NCBI RefSeq assembly: GCF_030272615.1
Contig: NC_081411.1
Span: forward strand, 835,624,136 to 835,688,135
Source: Cryptomeria japonica
Lineage: Eukaryota > Streptophyta > Pinopsida > Cupressales > Cupressaceae
Length of the DNA: 64,000 nt
Direction of reading: 5' to 3'
Each line of letters starts with the position of its first letter. Position 1 is the first letter of the stretch. This document shows positions 1 to 12,800 of the stretch, in pieces. The position numbers and the translations under genes were made by a program. Under the pieces are notes generated by a model, which was not told the origin of the DNA, ran no database searches, and saw only the letters and a list, made by a program, of their open reading frames with translations.

Positions 1-661
1 AAAGTATTTCAAAATCTCCCTTCAAAGTTAAAATTGCAAGGTTACCCCCACACTCAATATATGAAGCTTTGACAGTGAGAGCAAAACAAAGCTTTAAAAG
101 ATACCTTGTTTATCAATTCTATTACTCGGTTGTGCTTTGTTTAAAACACAATTTTTAAAGGATACCACGTTTATCAATTCTATAACTTGGTTATGCTTTG
201 TTCAATGTTTTGTTAGGGATAAAAAAATTATGTGGTGGCTCCTAATTTGTTTGAGTTTGTTATCACAAGTTTTAATTTATTTTTAAATTTCTTGGCGAGA
301 GTTTTGCTCTAGCCATCTTTTGCAGAAGATTTTGAACGTAGATCATAAATTCTTTTAACGGTCAACATTATTAGCCTTTATGGTTTACATTCGATGGCTG
401 TGAAAATTTATCAGAATGTAATGAAACATAACCAATATGTACTACAAACATAACCAATATGTACTACAAATATCTAGCCAAGCGTTTTTTAGTTTTGGAT
501 TCTCAAATCCCCAACTGTATGTGCAATGCGACACTAGGACAACAAATTATAGTGTTTCACTGTTTTTACTGGCCATGTACAAAATTATTGCAAAATGGTG
601 CACTCTTCAACCTCTCACTGGCCAGCACTTTTGTTTTTTCTATTGTTTTGAACTAACAAAA
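1..661. other. 3' flank of FOLK, no gene seen
   Basis: This stretch lies past the FOLK stop codon and probably holds its 3' UTR and flank. I see no convincing coding region. Two small direct duplications are visible: an imperfect one of about 48 bp (around 93-140 and 155-203) and a near-exact 22-bp one at about 427-470. The short open frames on the plus strand here have no recognisable content. Confidence 0.5.
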
Positions 662-839
662 TTAGAAAACCAAAAAGCCAACTAAAGCAGATATTAATGA
701 AACAGTAAGATTGTCATCGATGTCGGTACTGATGGGTAAAGACTCTATGATAGTTGCTGCGATGGAGATAAAGAGAGTTAACATGATCATCTGTAGGCTA
801 ACTTCATAATATCCAAAAGATGCAAAGTAAAACAAATAC
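662..839 (-). CDS. FOLK: FOLK exon 6 (C-terminal exon)
   Basis: Last coding exon, starting after the acceptor ...TTCGTGCAG at 840 and ending at the TAA at 662-664. It encodes 58 residues after completing a Gly codon. It carries YLFYFASFGYYE, a hydrophobic helix and the diagnostic ESLPISTDIDDNLT segment, and ends LVGFLVF. The 178-nt length fits phase with exon 5. Confidence 0.9.
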
Positions 840-3800
840 CTGCACGAAAAGCACAACTACCATGAGATTTTGAGGGATAAAATAATACAAAATAATGAGT
901 GATTTGAAGTTCTCTGAATAACTTATTTGTCAAATAAATACCCACCCTACAGAAACAGTAAATCCCATGATAAGCATTGCAAAGCTGCCAGCAAATGATT
1001 TGTTCCTATTGTAAGGAAGTTTTATGGTGCCTAGCCTTCTTCCAGCTATATCTGCAACGCCTGTGTGCAAAGAAATTCAATCCTCTGAAAGATAATGACC
1101 ACCTCAGCCTCTAATCTCAACCATATAAGAAGAAGAGCAAAAACTGCAACAGATATAATGTATACCATCTCCAGCACATAAGGTGGCCATTGCTACAGGT
1201 GCAGTGGGAGATGTCCGCCAGAATAGAATAGTAATGAATGTTAGACTGCATGCATAGTACAGCGGTCCTTTTAAAAGCTCCCTGGGAGATGAACCAATTT
1301 AGCTGTTGAGAAAGTAAACTTGCCAACTTAAACCTTAATGTATAGTACAACTACAAACTCAACAAGTTTTATGCTGCTCTATGGAAATCTAATAATAGTG
1401 CCACTAGTTGAGCATAACTACTGTGTTTTATTTTGTTACATGAATCAGCAGCTCACATAGTTCACAATAAAAATATTTTCATGATTTCATGAATCTAACC
1501 TGGCATCACCATATCTGCTCATGGATTTAACCATTGCTTCATTTTTTAATATTCCGAATCCCAATCCAATCATCCGGAATATATTGACTCCAGGAGCTAA
1601 TGCTGCCAAGTACGGTGCCTGAGGACCATTACTGAAAGACAGTAATTTAAGTTTACTTAAACATTCTACAACAAGATGAAACGGTAGTCTCTTCAATGCA
1701 AGAAAAGGTATCACAACTAGAGTAAGAGTAGCTGCCTTTCAGGTTTGACTATAATATATATTAAAATGACTAGCTATATTGGAGAAACAAACACTCTACG
1801 CATGTGATAATGTTAAATTCAATAAGAGAAAATGGCATACCTGAAAAGAGGCCAACAGAGCATGAACACAAGTCCTATGTTTATATGCACAAACTTGCGG
1901 TTCAGTTTCTACAAGGAGAAAGCGCAAGTTAGGAAATTGAAATGTTATTGTCTTAAAAACTAGGATGATTTTCATACAACAATTAAATCAATATGAAAAT
2001 AAGTGTTCCTGAATTGAATGTATATATGTGCCCTCAAGAAATCATAGGAAGTAGAGACAGCTGAATTGAATTTAATCAGTTTTTGTATTCATAATTGTAT
2101 AGAAAACACTATTCAACCTGATGTGAGCACTACCACAGAAGAATCACTAGTTAAAAGAGAAAATCTTTAAATTGTGAACTTAGATGGGAGATTCTGGTGA
2201 GAGATTTTGATCATATAAACTCTACTTTCACCTCATTCTTTATCTATTAGTGCCCACGTCATTTTTCCATCAACTAATTTATGGTACAGCTAGTTTCTTT
2301 ATTCATTATAGCATTAATACTATGGCAGGAACATGGAATGAGATTCTTGTGGTATAAAAGTGGGAAAAAGGAGAACTGTTGGTTTCATAAAAAGATATTA
2401 TTGGATTTAAAGTTTAATCCTAAAATGTTGAGAATAGAAAGGGAAACAGATAAATCTTGAACACTGATAGCACCACTTAGATTTTTGTATCCTATGGAGA
2501 CAAAATGGAGAATTATTGTTGTTCGGTTGTGAAGCCCGATCCTTTCAACTTCCACCAGATGGTCCAATATCAAGTCAATAAACCTTTTCATTTTCCTTAG
2601 TTTGGTCTCTTCATCTGCATAGACGAATTTTGCATAAATTTGGGGATTAAAACATTTGTCTGAGGATGAAAAACTTCTCTGTAATTGCTGCAATCATAAA
2701 TACTCTGTTTTTCCATGGATGCAACCATCATATTTTTTGTGAACCACGTAATTTGTTGTCTCTGTGCAATTTTCTATTCTGTCTATTTGTTGCGGGTGTT
2801 TTATCATTTTATGTTATTCTATCTGTCCTGTTTTCTTAACAATTGGTATCAAAGTGCTGAGGAAGGCAGCAGGTTTCATGTTCAAATGGCAGTTTAGACT
2901 ATAGTAAGTCAAAGAAATGGAGGAGACAGACAAATGGAGAAGTGAGAAATTCTCAGGACAAAATTTTAGGATGCAGAAGCTTCAGCTCGAAGCTCTGTTA
3001 CTCCAAAAGACCTTTCCAACCTTTCAACATATTAGAAGGAAAATTGGAAAAACCCACTGGAATGTCAGATGAAGATTGGGACAAGCTGGATCAGTAGGCA
3101 GTAGCTACAATCATCCTCTATTTATCCAATGTTTTGTTTAATGTCTCATCAGAAAAGACAACAAAAAGTTTATGACATCATTTATCAAACATGTATGCAA
3201 TGGCCGTACATTGAATAATGCATTTCTGGTGATGAAATTATACAATTTAAAAACGAAGGCGATAACATCACAAATCACTTAAAATGAATTCGACATCTTG
3301 ATCAGTCAATTAATTTCAATCAGCGTCCAATTGCATAATCAGATCAAAGATATCTGGTTGTTGTGTTCTCCATCTAATAGCATCGAATTGCATTATAAGA
3401 CCAAGGCTATCTGGTTGTTGTGTTCTTCACCTAATGGCTGGGAAGGAGTTGTTATCCTTATGGCTGTTAGAAACTTAGGATCTGGTTAAAAAGGAAAAAT
3501 AATTTTTAAGTTTTGAACAGTAGTGTGGTTGGTTTGGGTGGGTTGTTTGTTTTCTCATTGTTGTGAGGGTGGTTGTCACTTCCAGTGGATTAGTCTCACC
3601 TCAGCTCGCCTCTTATATCTAAGATATGGACTGTTGAGCGCTGGGCTGGGACGCCCAGATACCACAGAATTAAAAAAAATAAAAAAATATTTTCTATTTT
3701 TAAATGACAATTAATTAAATTGATTTTTATTAAATTATCAAAAAAAAATTCAAATAATGATTTAATATTAATTAATTTACTTAAATAATAATAAATTAAT

Positions 3801-6800
3801 AAAATATTACTACTTAATAAAGTTTTTCAAATGTGATGCTTCTAATATTCTAGAAGCTTTTTGGAGTTCTTTATAAGGTGACTAGAGGGGAGGAAGTAAG
3901 GCATGTTTGAATTTGATAAACTTTAATGATTTATGGAGACGAAAACTTGACTCTTCCTAGGAGTGGATTGGGGACTGAGGTCAAGCTATGCCAAATTTGT
4001 GAAGTCTCCATTAAAGACAAATTTATAAAGTTTTGAGATAGTTTTAAAACTATTTTATTATATTTATGAATATTTGAAGTGAGAAATTTATATTGTCTAA
4101 AGTCAGCTTCATATATTTTGTTGTTCGAGGTCTTGATTATGTTGACCTCTATACTTCAAAATGAACATAAAGACTATATGAAGAATATCTTTGCATCCAT
4201 TAAATTTAATTTTTTAATTAATTTAACCAATCAATATACAAAATTAAAAATTAAAATTTTTGAATTAATTTCAATACTTATACATATATATTTATACAAC
4301 AAACCTAACTATAAAAGCAAATGTAGGTGATTTCCATTTGCAGTTCTAATGATTGTAGATATTTCTTTCAGTGTGGTGCTCTCAATTTGTGGTTACAACA
4401 AGAAGATGGGAGGGTATTTTCTTTTGAGATTTTTATATTTTTAGGCTCATTAAAACTAGTAAATTTATTAATGTTTTTGGTATACAAAATGATGAAAAAT
4501 AAATAATTAACAATTATTATATTATAGAAATTTTGAAATATATAATTGAATATATAACTTAAATACATAATTCTATAAAGTTATATTAAATTGATGATAT
4601 ATTTAAATTTTTATATTATGTTAGAATAAAATATAATGTTAGATAATTGTAATATATATTTTTATAATAAAATAGATTTATAAAAATATTATATAGAATA
4701 TAAAATAAACAATAACAAATATACAATTTTAGATTGCTATATTAAATTAACAATATTTTTTTTTAATATTCACTATTGGAATCTGGAGGTGTCCTTACTG
4801 AAGCGAGACTAATCCCATGGGGAGCATACCCACACCTTAAGTTGTGATCGACGACCGGGCGAGCTAGGGCCGAAGCCCCTATTAACAATATATTTAAATT
4901 TTATATTATGATAAAATAATATATTATATTAGATAATCATAATATATTTTTATAAAAATATTATATAAAACATAAAATAAATATTAAAAAATAATTATTA
5001 TAGAAATTTTGAAGTATAAAAAATTATATAATTAAATATATAATCTAAACATAAAATTCTAGAGTGTTATATTAAATTAATAATATATCTTCCATGCGTT
5101 GGATGGGATGGAACCTTGGAAGGTCTTGATTAGAAATAACATTGAAAGGGGTGTTCCTAAAAATGCTAAATCTTGGAAATCCCTCCCTCTTGTTGATCTT
5201 GTCGCGGGCAGGTTTCCTATCTCCGTGCAAGGCTCGTGTGTTTTTAGATCCATCTGGAAAGCCTAAGAACATGTTAGATGTCTTGTTGACAACCCTGGTG
5301 TTAGCAGTAATGGTGTTCTTCATGGGGAAAGATCCATATGGTGGAATCTCTACCATGCTGATAAACCTCTTGCCCTTACCCAAGGTTGCTCGACCAAACT
5401 ATGGGCTAGAATTGGTATTAATTACTTCACGGATTTGTTTGAAAATGATACTCTGATCAACTGGGAAGAATTAAGCTCCTCCTTTAACCTCCCACCTACC
5501 TAGAAAAGAACCTACCTCATGGTTAAAAGAGCCCGAGAAACCCTTGCTCTGCCCTCCACTACTAACCTGGATTCCCATAGATTTCTGACCTTCAAGTGGA
5601 AAGATGGCTCCCCCCTACCCAAGGTCAAGACCCGTAGTATTTATGATTTGATTTCTAAGGATGATTCTATTATTGAACATACTCATGTAATGTGGTACTT
5701 GGATCTGTCTGTTAATCTTTGGCAAAAATGCTTTCTTCAGATCTGGAAAAATCCAATCCCTCCTAAAATACAGTGCTTTAAGTGGCAGCTTATTATTGAT
5801 AGACTTCCCTTGAGAAAAGATACGTTTAATACTAACATGTGTTCCATTTGCAGACTTCCTGACACTTGCAAGCACATATTCTTTGACTGTTCTTTCGCCA
5901 GGGAGGTTTGGTTAATGTTTGGTTTTGCTACTCCTATTCATGTGAATGTTTTTTACATTATTTTCTGGTCATATTGCTGGGTTAAAAAAAGATGCTAATC
6001 TGTTTTGGTTTAGTTTATCCTCTTATATCCTCTAGTTTATATGGAAAATTAGAAATGAAGATAGGTACAATGTTGACACCAGATGTCTTACTGAGTCTTT
6101 TCGTAGACTCACCTTCTTTAAAATTGCTTCTCAGGTCTGTTTTCTTATGAACGTGGAAAAACATAAGCTCCTTCGATTTCTCAAAGATGGGCACGCCACC
6201 ACGTTTGTATATGAGATGAAGAATGGCTATGAATGGAGGCGGCTCGCGAACAACCTATCTTCCTTCGAAGAAGCTGCACACCGAGATTTGCAACAACATG
6301 ATACCTGATGTTGATCACACTGCCATGCTTGCTCCAATTCAGGACCAAAAGTAGGTGATCTGGATGGAAGGGGCCCAAGGATGGACCACCTGGGTGGACT
6401 CCTTCGATGACATTTTGCACTAGATCACTGTTTTCTTATTTTTTTTGTATAACGACTCTACTTGTATAGTCTCCATAGATAGATAGGATTTTCTATGTCT
6501 TGGTGATATCTTCCTCGATGACTTTGGTGGTTTAGGCATTGCCTCTTTGTAATTTTTTGTAAACACTGTTACTCTCAATTTTCAATACAAAAAAAAAAAA
6601 AAAAATTATAATATTTGATAATCATAATATAATTTGTACAATAAAATAGATATATGAAAAATAATAAATAAATATAAAATATTACTATATTTACTATTTT
6701 TCTCTGACATTAAAATATGAACAACATTTTTTTTAAAGTTATCCCATTTTGTTGATAGTCTAGAACTAACTCAACATTCTTAGCATTTGTAAACATGAAT

Positions 6801-9800
6801 TACAATCAAATGTAACCAAATTGGCCAAAAAAAAATAAGAAGAAAAGAATAACCATAAATGCTAGATAAGAATTGTGTGCATGCATTAATAAGACATATG
6901 ATAGAAGCACGAGATAATATATGTAAATGTTAACATGGAATATACATGTATTTCTTGTCTCACTCTTATTTATCTCTTTTTATATTTATCTCTATCTCCA
7001 TCTACATGTGTCTACTTTCCTTCTTTATATGTCCTTTCCTGCATCTACATATTCCTATATTCCTATCTCCCTTTGTATCTCCATCTACATATTTCTGCTC
7101 TCCTTTCTAAGTATTGAAAAAACTTTTTTATAAAATTGTGCTTGATTAATATTTCTCAGGGCTAAGTAAAAAGCCGATTCAATTAAGCGAAGACTGACGA
7201 TTAACGGGTATTGGAGAAATATTTCTTGGTAGGGTCCGATCTTCAATTTTATAGTTTGTTCTAAAGTTTGGAATATTGTCGGCGCTGAGATATGTTCTTG
7301 CGTGAGTATTCCCTGAAGCGGGTTTTCCATTTCCGGATTTAAGAGGATTCCATTTTCAGGCAATGGGGAGCAAGCTTAACATGTTGCAAGACCTCTGAAT
7401 GATATCGTGGCTAGCAGACACAGCAGTCATTCTTTCTGGCGTGGGGAAATTCTCATTCTGGTGCATAGCGGGAGTCTTCTTTCTGAGCTGTGAGCTATAA
7501 CAGGTACGGCTGGAAAGCATTGGTTTGATGTTGTAGTTGGGTCTTCATTATCGGCTCAGCATTGAATCACTATCAATGGTGTCCTGCCCTTTTGGTGGGA
7601 AAAGGATTATTAGATTTATCATTGAGGATTGAACACAGTAAGTTTTCTGGTTAGAGGTGTAACAGAGGTTCAAGTTTATTGCAGCCGAAGAAATAAGGAC
7701 TACATTCAAAGACTATCAGTTATCCAATATCAGCGACTTCCAACGCTGGATATTGATTTTCTCCTATCGATTTTAAAATAAAGGTCAGAGTTCATATTGT
7801 TCTCAGAATTTATCCTCTGTATTTATATTCTCTGTTAATATTATCATTGTCAAATTCACCTGAAGCATTAAACAGCAAAGCATAGCAAAATTTGTAACTA
7901 AAACCAAAACTCAACAGCATTGGAAGTTAGGAAAAGTTCAGAAATGAATATTGTATGGTAAAGATAACAGAGGTGTCTAGAAAGGATTATTTCAAAAAAA
8001 CCAAGATATCTCATTGGTAGACGCTTTGGTAATTCGCAAAAGAGGGAGATCACAGAGATGAGAGAAGAATAACCACAAGGAAATGCCAAATTCCAACAGA
8101 AGATCAAAATCTAGAGGCAAAAAATTCAATTGTTGATATTGTGGAAAGGAAGGCCACATGAAAAATCATTGATCATTTAAAAAGGCTGAAAATCAGTAAA
8201 AAGAAAACGAGGCAAATAAAACTTACGAGAAGACGCCAGCGCTCTTTTTCTTTTACAGGAGTCGTCACTATAAATGTTTGCGTACTTATAAGCATCATTT
8301 CATGCTACATCATGTAATGATTATTTTAAAAATTATCAAGCTGGTAATTTTGGTAATGTTTACCTCGGTGATGATGAGCCTTGCAATATCATCAGTAAGG
8401 GAGATGTTCTACTGAAATTGAAAAATGGCAACAACTAATTGCTAAAGGATGTTAGACATGTTCCTCGACTCAAGAAATTTGTTCCAACTAGGCAATTGGA
8501 TGCTCACAAATACAATATTACATTTTAGTAAAGTGTGTGGAAGGAGCATTGGTAATTGCTACAGGAAGCATAACTAGTACATTATATGTGCTAGAGGGTT
8601 AGACAAAAGTGGGAGTTGCAATGTGTTGTGACGTATTCACACATCGCCCCATTGCAAATGGGGACCCTGTTGACGTGTATTTTGTACACCATCATACACA
8701 GAATAAAATACCTAAAGGCATCTTATCCTCTCTTGAATAAAGTCTCTAACTGCTGAAGATTCGCATGAAGGATCAGTTAGGATGACTCCAATGTTCTGGT
8801 TAGTAGGGTCTCTACGTGTGGATAAGCTCCAGCGGTATGATGTGATTTGCTGTGTCCTTAAGGGGCCTTACACTCCGAAAGTCTTGCTAAACTAAAGAAG
8901 CTTTTCAAAAAATAACAAAAGGATAGGGTTTGCAAGAGGTCTAATCTAATCTAACCCTAAGAATGACTTCATGTGGACAAGACTTGGCAAGATTCTACCA
9001 ACTTCAATTTCGCCATAAAATAACAACTCAATTGAAATTGATGCGATCTTCTAAGGTAACAAAAGATTTTCAACGCATCAAAGATCAAAGACACTACCAC
9101 GAAGGTACATATCCAAGATACAATAATGATTGAAGGTTAAGTGATTCAAATATCTCCAGTCGACCACGCAAGGCGTTCCTACAATCAGCAAGAAGCTAGT
9201 GGTTTGGATTACGAATCCTACCTAAGATCAAGTCTCACACTATGTCCTTCAAATTAACACACTACTTTGATTGAGCATGATTCAAATGAATTGAACAACC
9301 ATGAAGATAACCAAGAAAGTTGCAACAAAACACCATAACTTCAATATTTCATTGATTCCAAAGTCATCATGTACAACAATTGCTTGAATTCCTTTCCTCA
9401 AACTCAATCTTGCTACAAAAATAAATTGCTTCTAAACTCTAATCTCTCTAATACATCAAACTCTCTCTCTAATCTCTTAACTATCTCTATTTTCTAATTC
9501 TCAAATGAAATGAAAATGAGGATATAAATAGCATCCTCAATTACAATGAATGGTCCAGATTGAAAGCAGATCAACGGTCAAGATTATGACACTTAAACCC
9601 TAATTAGGGTTTGTTACAAATGGCCTCCTTTTTACTGAACAATATTAAATGCATAGCCAAATATTAAATTCGGCACAAAAACCTAGGAGACATAAACCAA
9701 TGACAATTAAGATGCCATGTCATCTATAACAACCTCTCATCTAGAATCTTATTCCCTTTCTAATGTTCCTTTTTAGCATATGCAATGAATCTTGATACGA

Positions 9801-12800
9801 TTCCTTCAATCTCAGCAATTGGAATCTCGGGAAGATTCTTCATACTTTCTTCCAAGTGGATGACCTGATCAAATGCATCTAGAAGAGCTGCATCCCAAGT
9901 AGATTCAAGTTCCTTTGTTCTTTCAATCAGGAGCATGGTGGCAAACATCTGATCATATTGCTCGTCTGTGATATTAGTGTCCTTACAAAAGATGACCTTG
10001 ATTCTATCCTCTAATTCCTGCATATCCACATCTGTCTCAACTTCGATCCTCCTGCCAAGAATGGTATGTAGTACCTCAAATACTCTGTCCTGGATCGGGT
10101 TGATCACCTCCTCAACATGACTGCATCTAGTACTAATGTCCTCGAAGAGAACTTCCTTCATCTGGAGTAAGGTGGACCACTGAAGCAAACTGTGAGATCC
10201 TCCATCCATGATCTTTTCTTGCGCTAAGACCTTCCTCGATGTGTGTCTAATTACTTTCAAGACAGGAATGATAACATCTTTGGTATGAGCAAATGCGGCT
10301 ACTGTTATTATCAAATTGTGGATTATCTCAAGAACCTGGATAGCTTGATGAATAGTCTTCATCATCCTTGTTACAAATTCTACGGCAACTGTATGAGATT
10401 TATCCATCCAAGTACTCGTACGCTGGACCATATTCATGAATCTTTCTGCCTCATTAATTGATTGAAGGGGAAGTGCCTGCACTGGTGATCTAGCTGGATC
10501 CTGACGTCCCAAAGGTTCATTGAGATGACTGAAATATGTCCTCCATGCACCGACCTCTCTCTCAAGCTTTCTACTCTTCTCCATTTCTTCTCTAGGCTTG
10601 TCCTTCAATGCCTCAAAGGAATCTGTGGCATCATCTAGTGTCTGCTCAGCTGTGGATGGACCTAGCTCAAATGTCTCTACATCATATTCCTCTGCTAGGA
10701 TCTCACCTTCGTACTTGTCTACTGCCGGTGTAGCTATCTGTAATTTTCTGGATCCAATCTCATCTCTAATCATCTTGGACATCTTGGTAGCCTTTCTCTT
10801 CTCTGTCACTTCCTGGGAATGTCCAACAAGGCTCTCTAAATCAATCACATTGTCTTCGTCCTCGATCACAATCACCTTTGTTAATCTTTCCTTCAACCAA
10901 TCTGGGATGGCCGATCTTGTCTCCTGAACCTGAATTTCCTTATGCACTACTTCTTCTTCTCTGGAAGGAGATGTTACTTCGTTATCTTCTTTATCTTCAT
11001 CTAGCTCATAATCCTGAAGAGATCCACCTGGTGACCTTTGCGGTGCCTGTCCTTCTTCCTACCTATCGTTCTGTACCATCGACTCCATGGATTCTTCCAC
11101 TTGAAGTGTTCTCTTCTCTGGTCTAGAAGAAGTATCGGATGAACGATCTCGGTTGGCCTCTTGCTTCTTCTTGCAAGATTCTCTCTTTTCAGGTCTCTCT
11201 TTCCTCTTCGAGCCTCTTGGATGGAGATCGCCTTCACTTGCACTTCGAAGGTTACCTTCATTTGTATTTCTGGGATTAGGATTACCTTCGCTCACACTAG
11301 CTCCACCTTCGGCTGGTTTCTCTTCCAAAGTGAAAGTCATAGCTATGCCTTGCTCTCTCAACTTCTGATGCTGTACGTCAACCCATCTGCGAGTACAAGA
11401 CAAGACTGGAGCCATCAAAGCATCTAGATCCACGACCTCGGGCTCATTCCAATCTAACCTTATTGATTTGCTTTCTCGGTCATAGGATGACTGGAGATGT
11501 CTGCCACTGTCCTGAGCTTGGTCGGCCACTCTGTAAATCCTGCATTTCCTGATGAAATCCAAAGGCAATCTAGAATGCATTTTTCGTTTCACTTCAAAAT
11601 CATCTAAGAGATTCATCATAAAATCTTCAATTTGGTACTCATGCTTAAACTTCCTACCGACTGTCTCCTCTAAATGTCCATGTGGATCAAAGCTTTCTCT
11701 CAAAGAAAAGGATGAAAAAGAATACAAGGCTAACTCCTTCTTTGCGTCATCCATGGCTAAAGCATTAGGACATACCTCAACTGAATTGTCCAAAATGATA
11801 GGTACCGGAACTCCATTCCCATGTCTGTGTCTGAATGCCTTCGCATAAGCTGCCAATTGTCTTGTTACTTCAAGTAACACAATTCTGTCTGTCGGATATC
11901 TCGGCAACATGTATGGAGGTAAAGGACATCCATGTACTCTGATATAAGTAAACTTCGGAAATTGAATAAACCAAGCACCATACCTCTTTATTAATTTCTG
12001 TGCATCCTGAGATAATCTGTTGTGAATCCCACCTTGCAACGTCTTTGTGATGTTCATTGTGAAGGTATCATTAACTAGCTTGTAGTTGCTTCCTGGCGGA
12101 TGATGCAAGTGGACATAGGAATCACAAACCCTGACCTCGCCGGGTCCTCTTCCAATCACTCTTCTGTGAGGTAGTCCTGCGTACTCAAAACTCCTAATCA
12201 AGGCATAGATGACGTATGAACTCATGTGGAAGGACTTGGTGGCCTTGAGTCTCCTCAACTGTACGTCCAAGCAATGGCTAATCATTCTAGCCCAATGTAT
12301 TGTTCCTTTCCCTTGAACGATCACCTGGATGAAGTAGAACATCCACTTCTCAAAATAGAAGGCGTGAGGGGCTCCTGTAACTCGGTTGAGCATTGTGATC
12401 AAATCTCTGTACTCCTCCTGGAAATCAATCCTGTGTGGTGTGTTCGGGATCTTGCTCAGGCGAGGACGACTCTTGAGTAACCAGTTCTTGTTGATGATGC
12501 TTAGGCAAGCATCTGGATCATCTTCGTACATTGACCTGGCTCCTTCTATGCTCTTGTATATCATGTCTTTGTGCTCTGGAAGATGGAAAGCTTCACTTAT
12601 AGCTTCCTCTGAAAGGTACGCCAAAGTGTTTCCTTCATTGGACACGATCGTTTTGGACTGAGGATCATAATGACGAGCGCACTCGATCATCAACTCATGA
12701 CACTGTACTGCTGGAGGGAAGCCGGCCGCTTTAATGATGCCACTTTCAATTATCCTCCAGGCGACAGGTGATGGCTTGCCAATGTAAGGGACATCTCGAA

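Larger units (their letters stand above)
3490..8004. other. Insertion block within Copia gag
   Basis: Gag homology stops near 3489 and resumes near 8005. Between lie an unassigned stretch with a small GC-rich palindrome (GGGCTGGGACGCCC near 3642), very AT-rich DNA (3660-5080 and 6606-6920) that repeats itself imperfectly, a SINE-like insertion, a LINE fragment, and 6921-8004, which I cannot assign. The last part has a pyrimidine-rich run (6950-7110) and could be part of an old LTR. How many insertion events made this block is not clear. Confidence 0.5.

Noticed and set aside
662-1908. Phytol kinase (VTE5) rather than farnesol kinase
   Set aside because: Same superfamily, but RKFVHINIGLVFMLCWPLFS, KSMSRYGD and ESLPISTDIDDNLT fit the farnesol kinase branch better. 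Not absolutely excluded without a tree.
2844-2857. tRNA gene fragment
   Set aside because: Position right after an LTR and its length identify it as a primer-binding site.
11059-11061. Programmed stop-codon read-through in the P1 gene
   Set aside because: The context lacks the known CAA-TTA type signal and is explained by a single CAG to TAG change. Kept only as an alternative.
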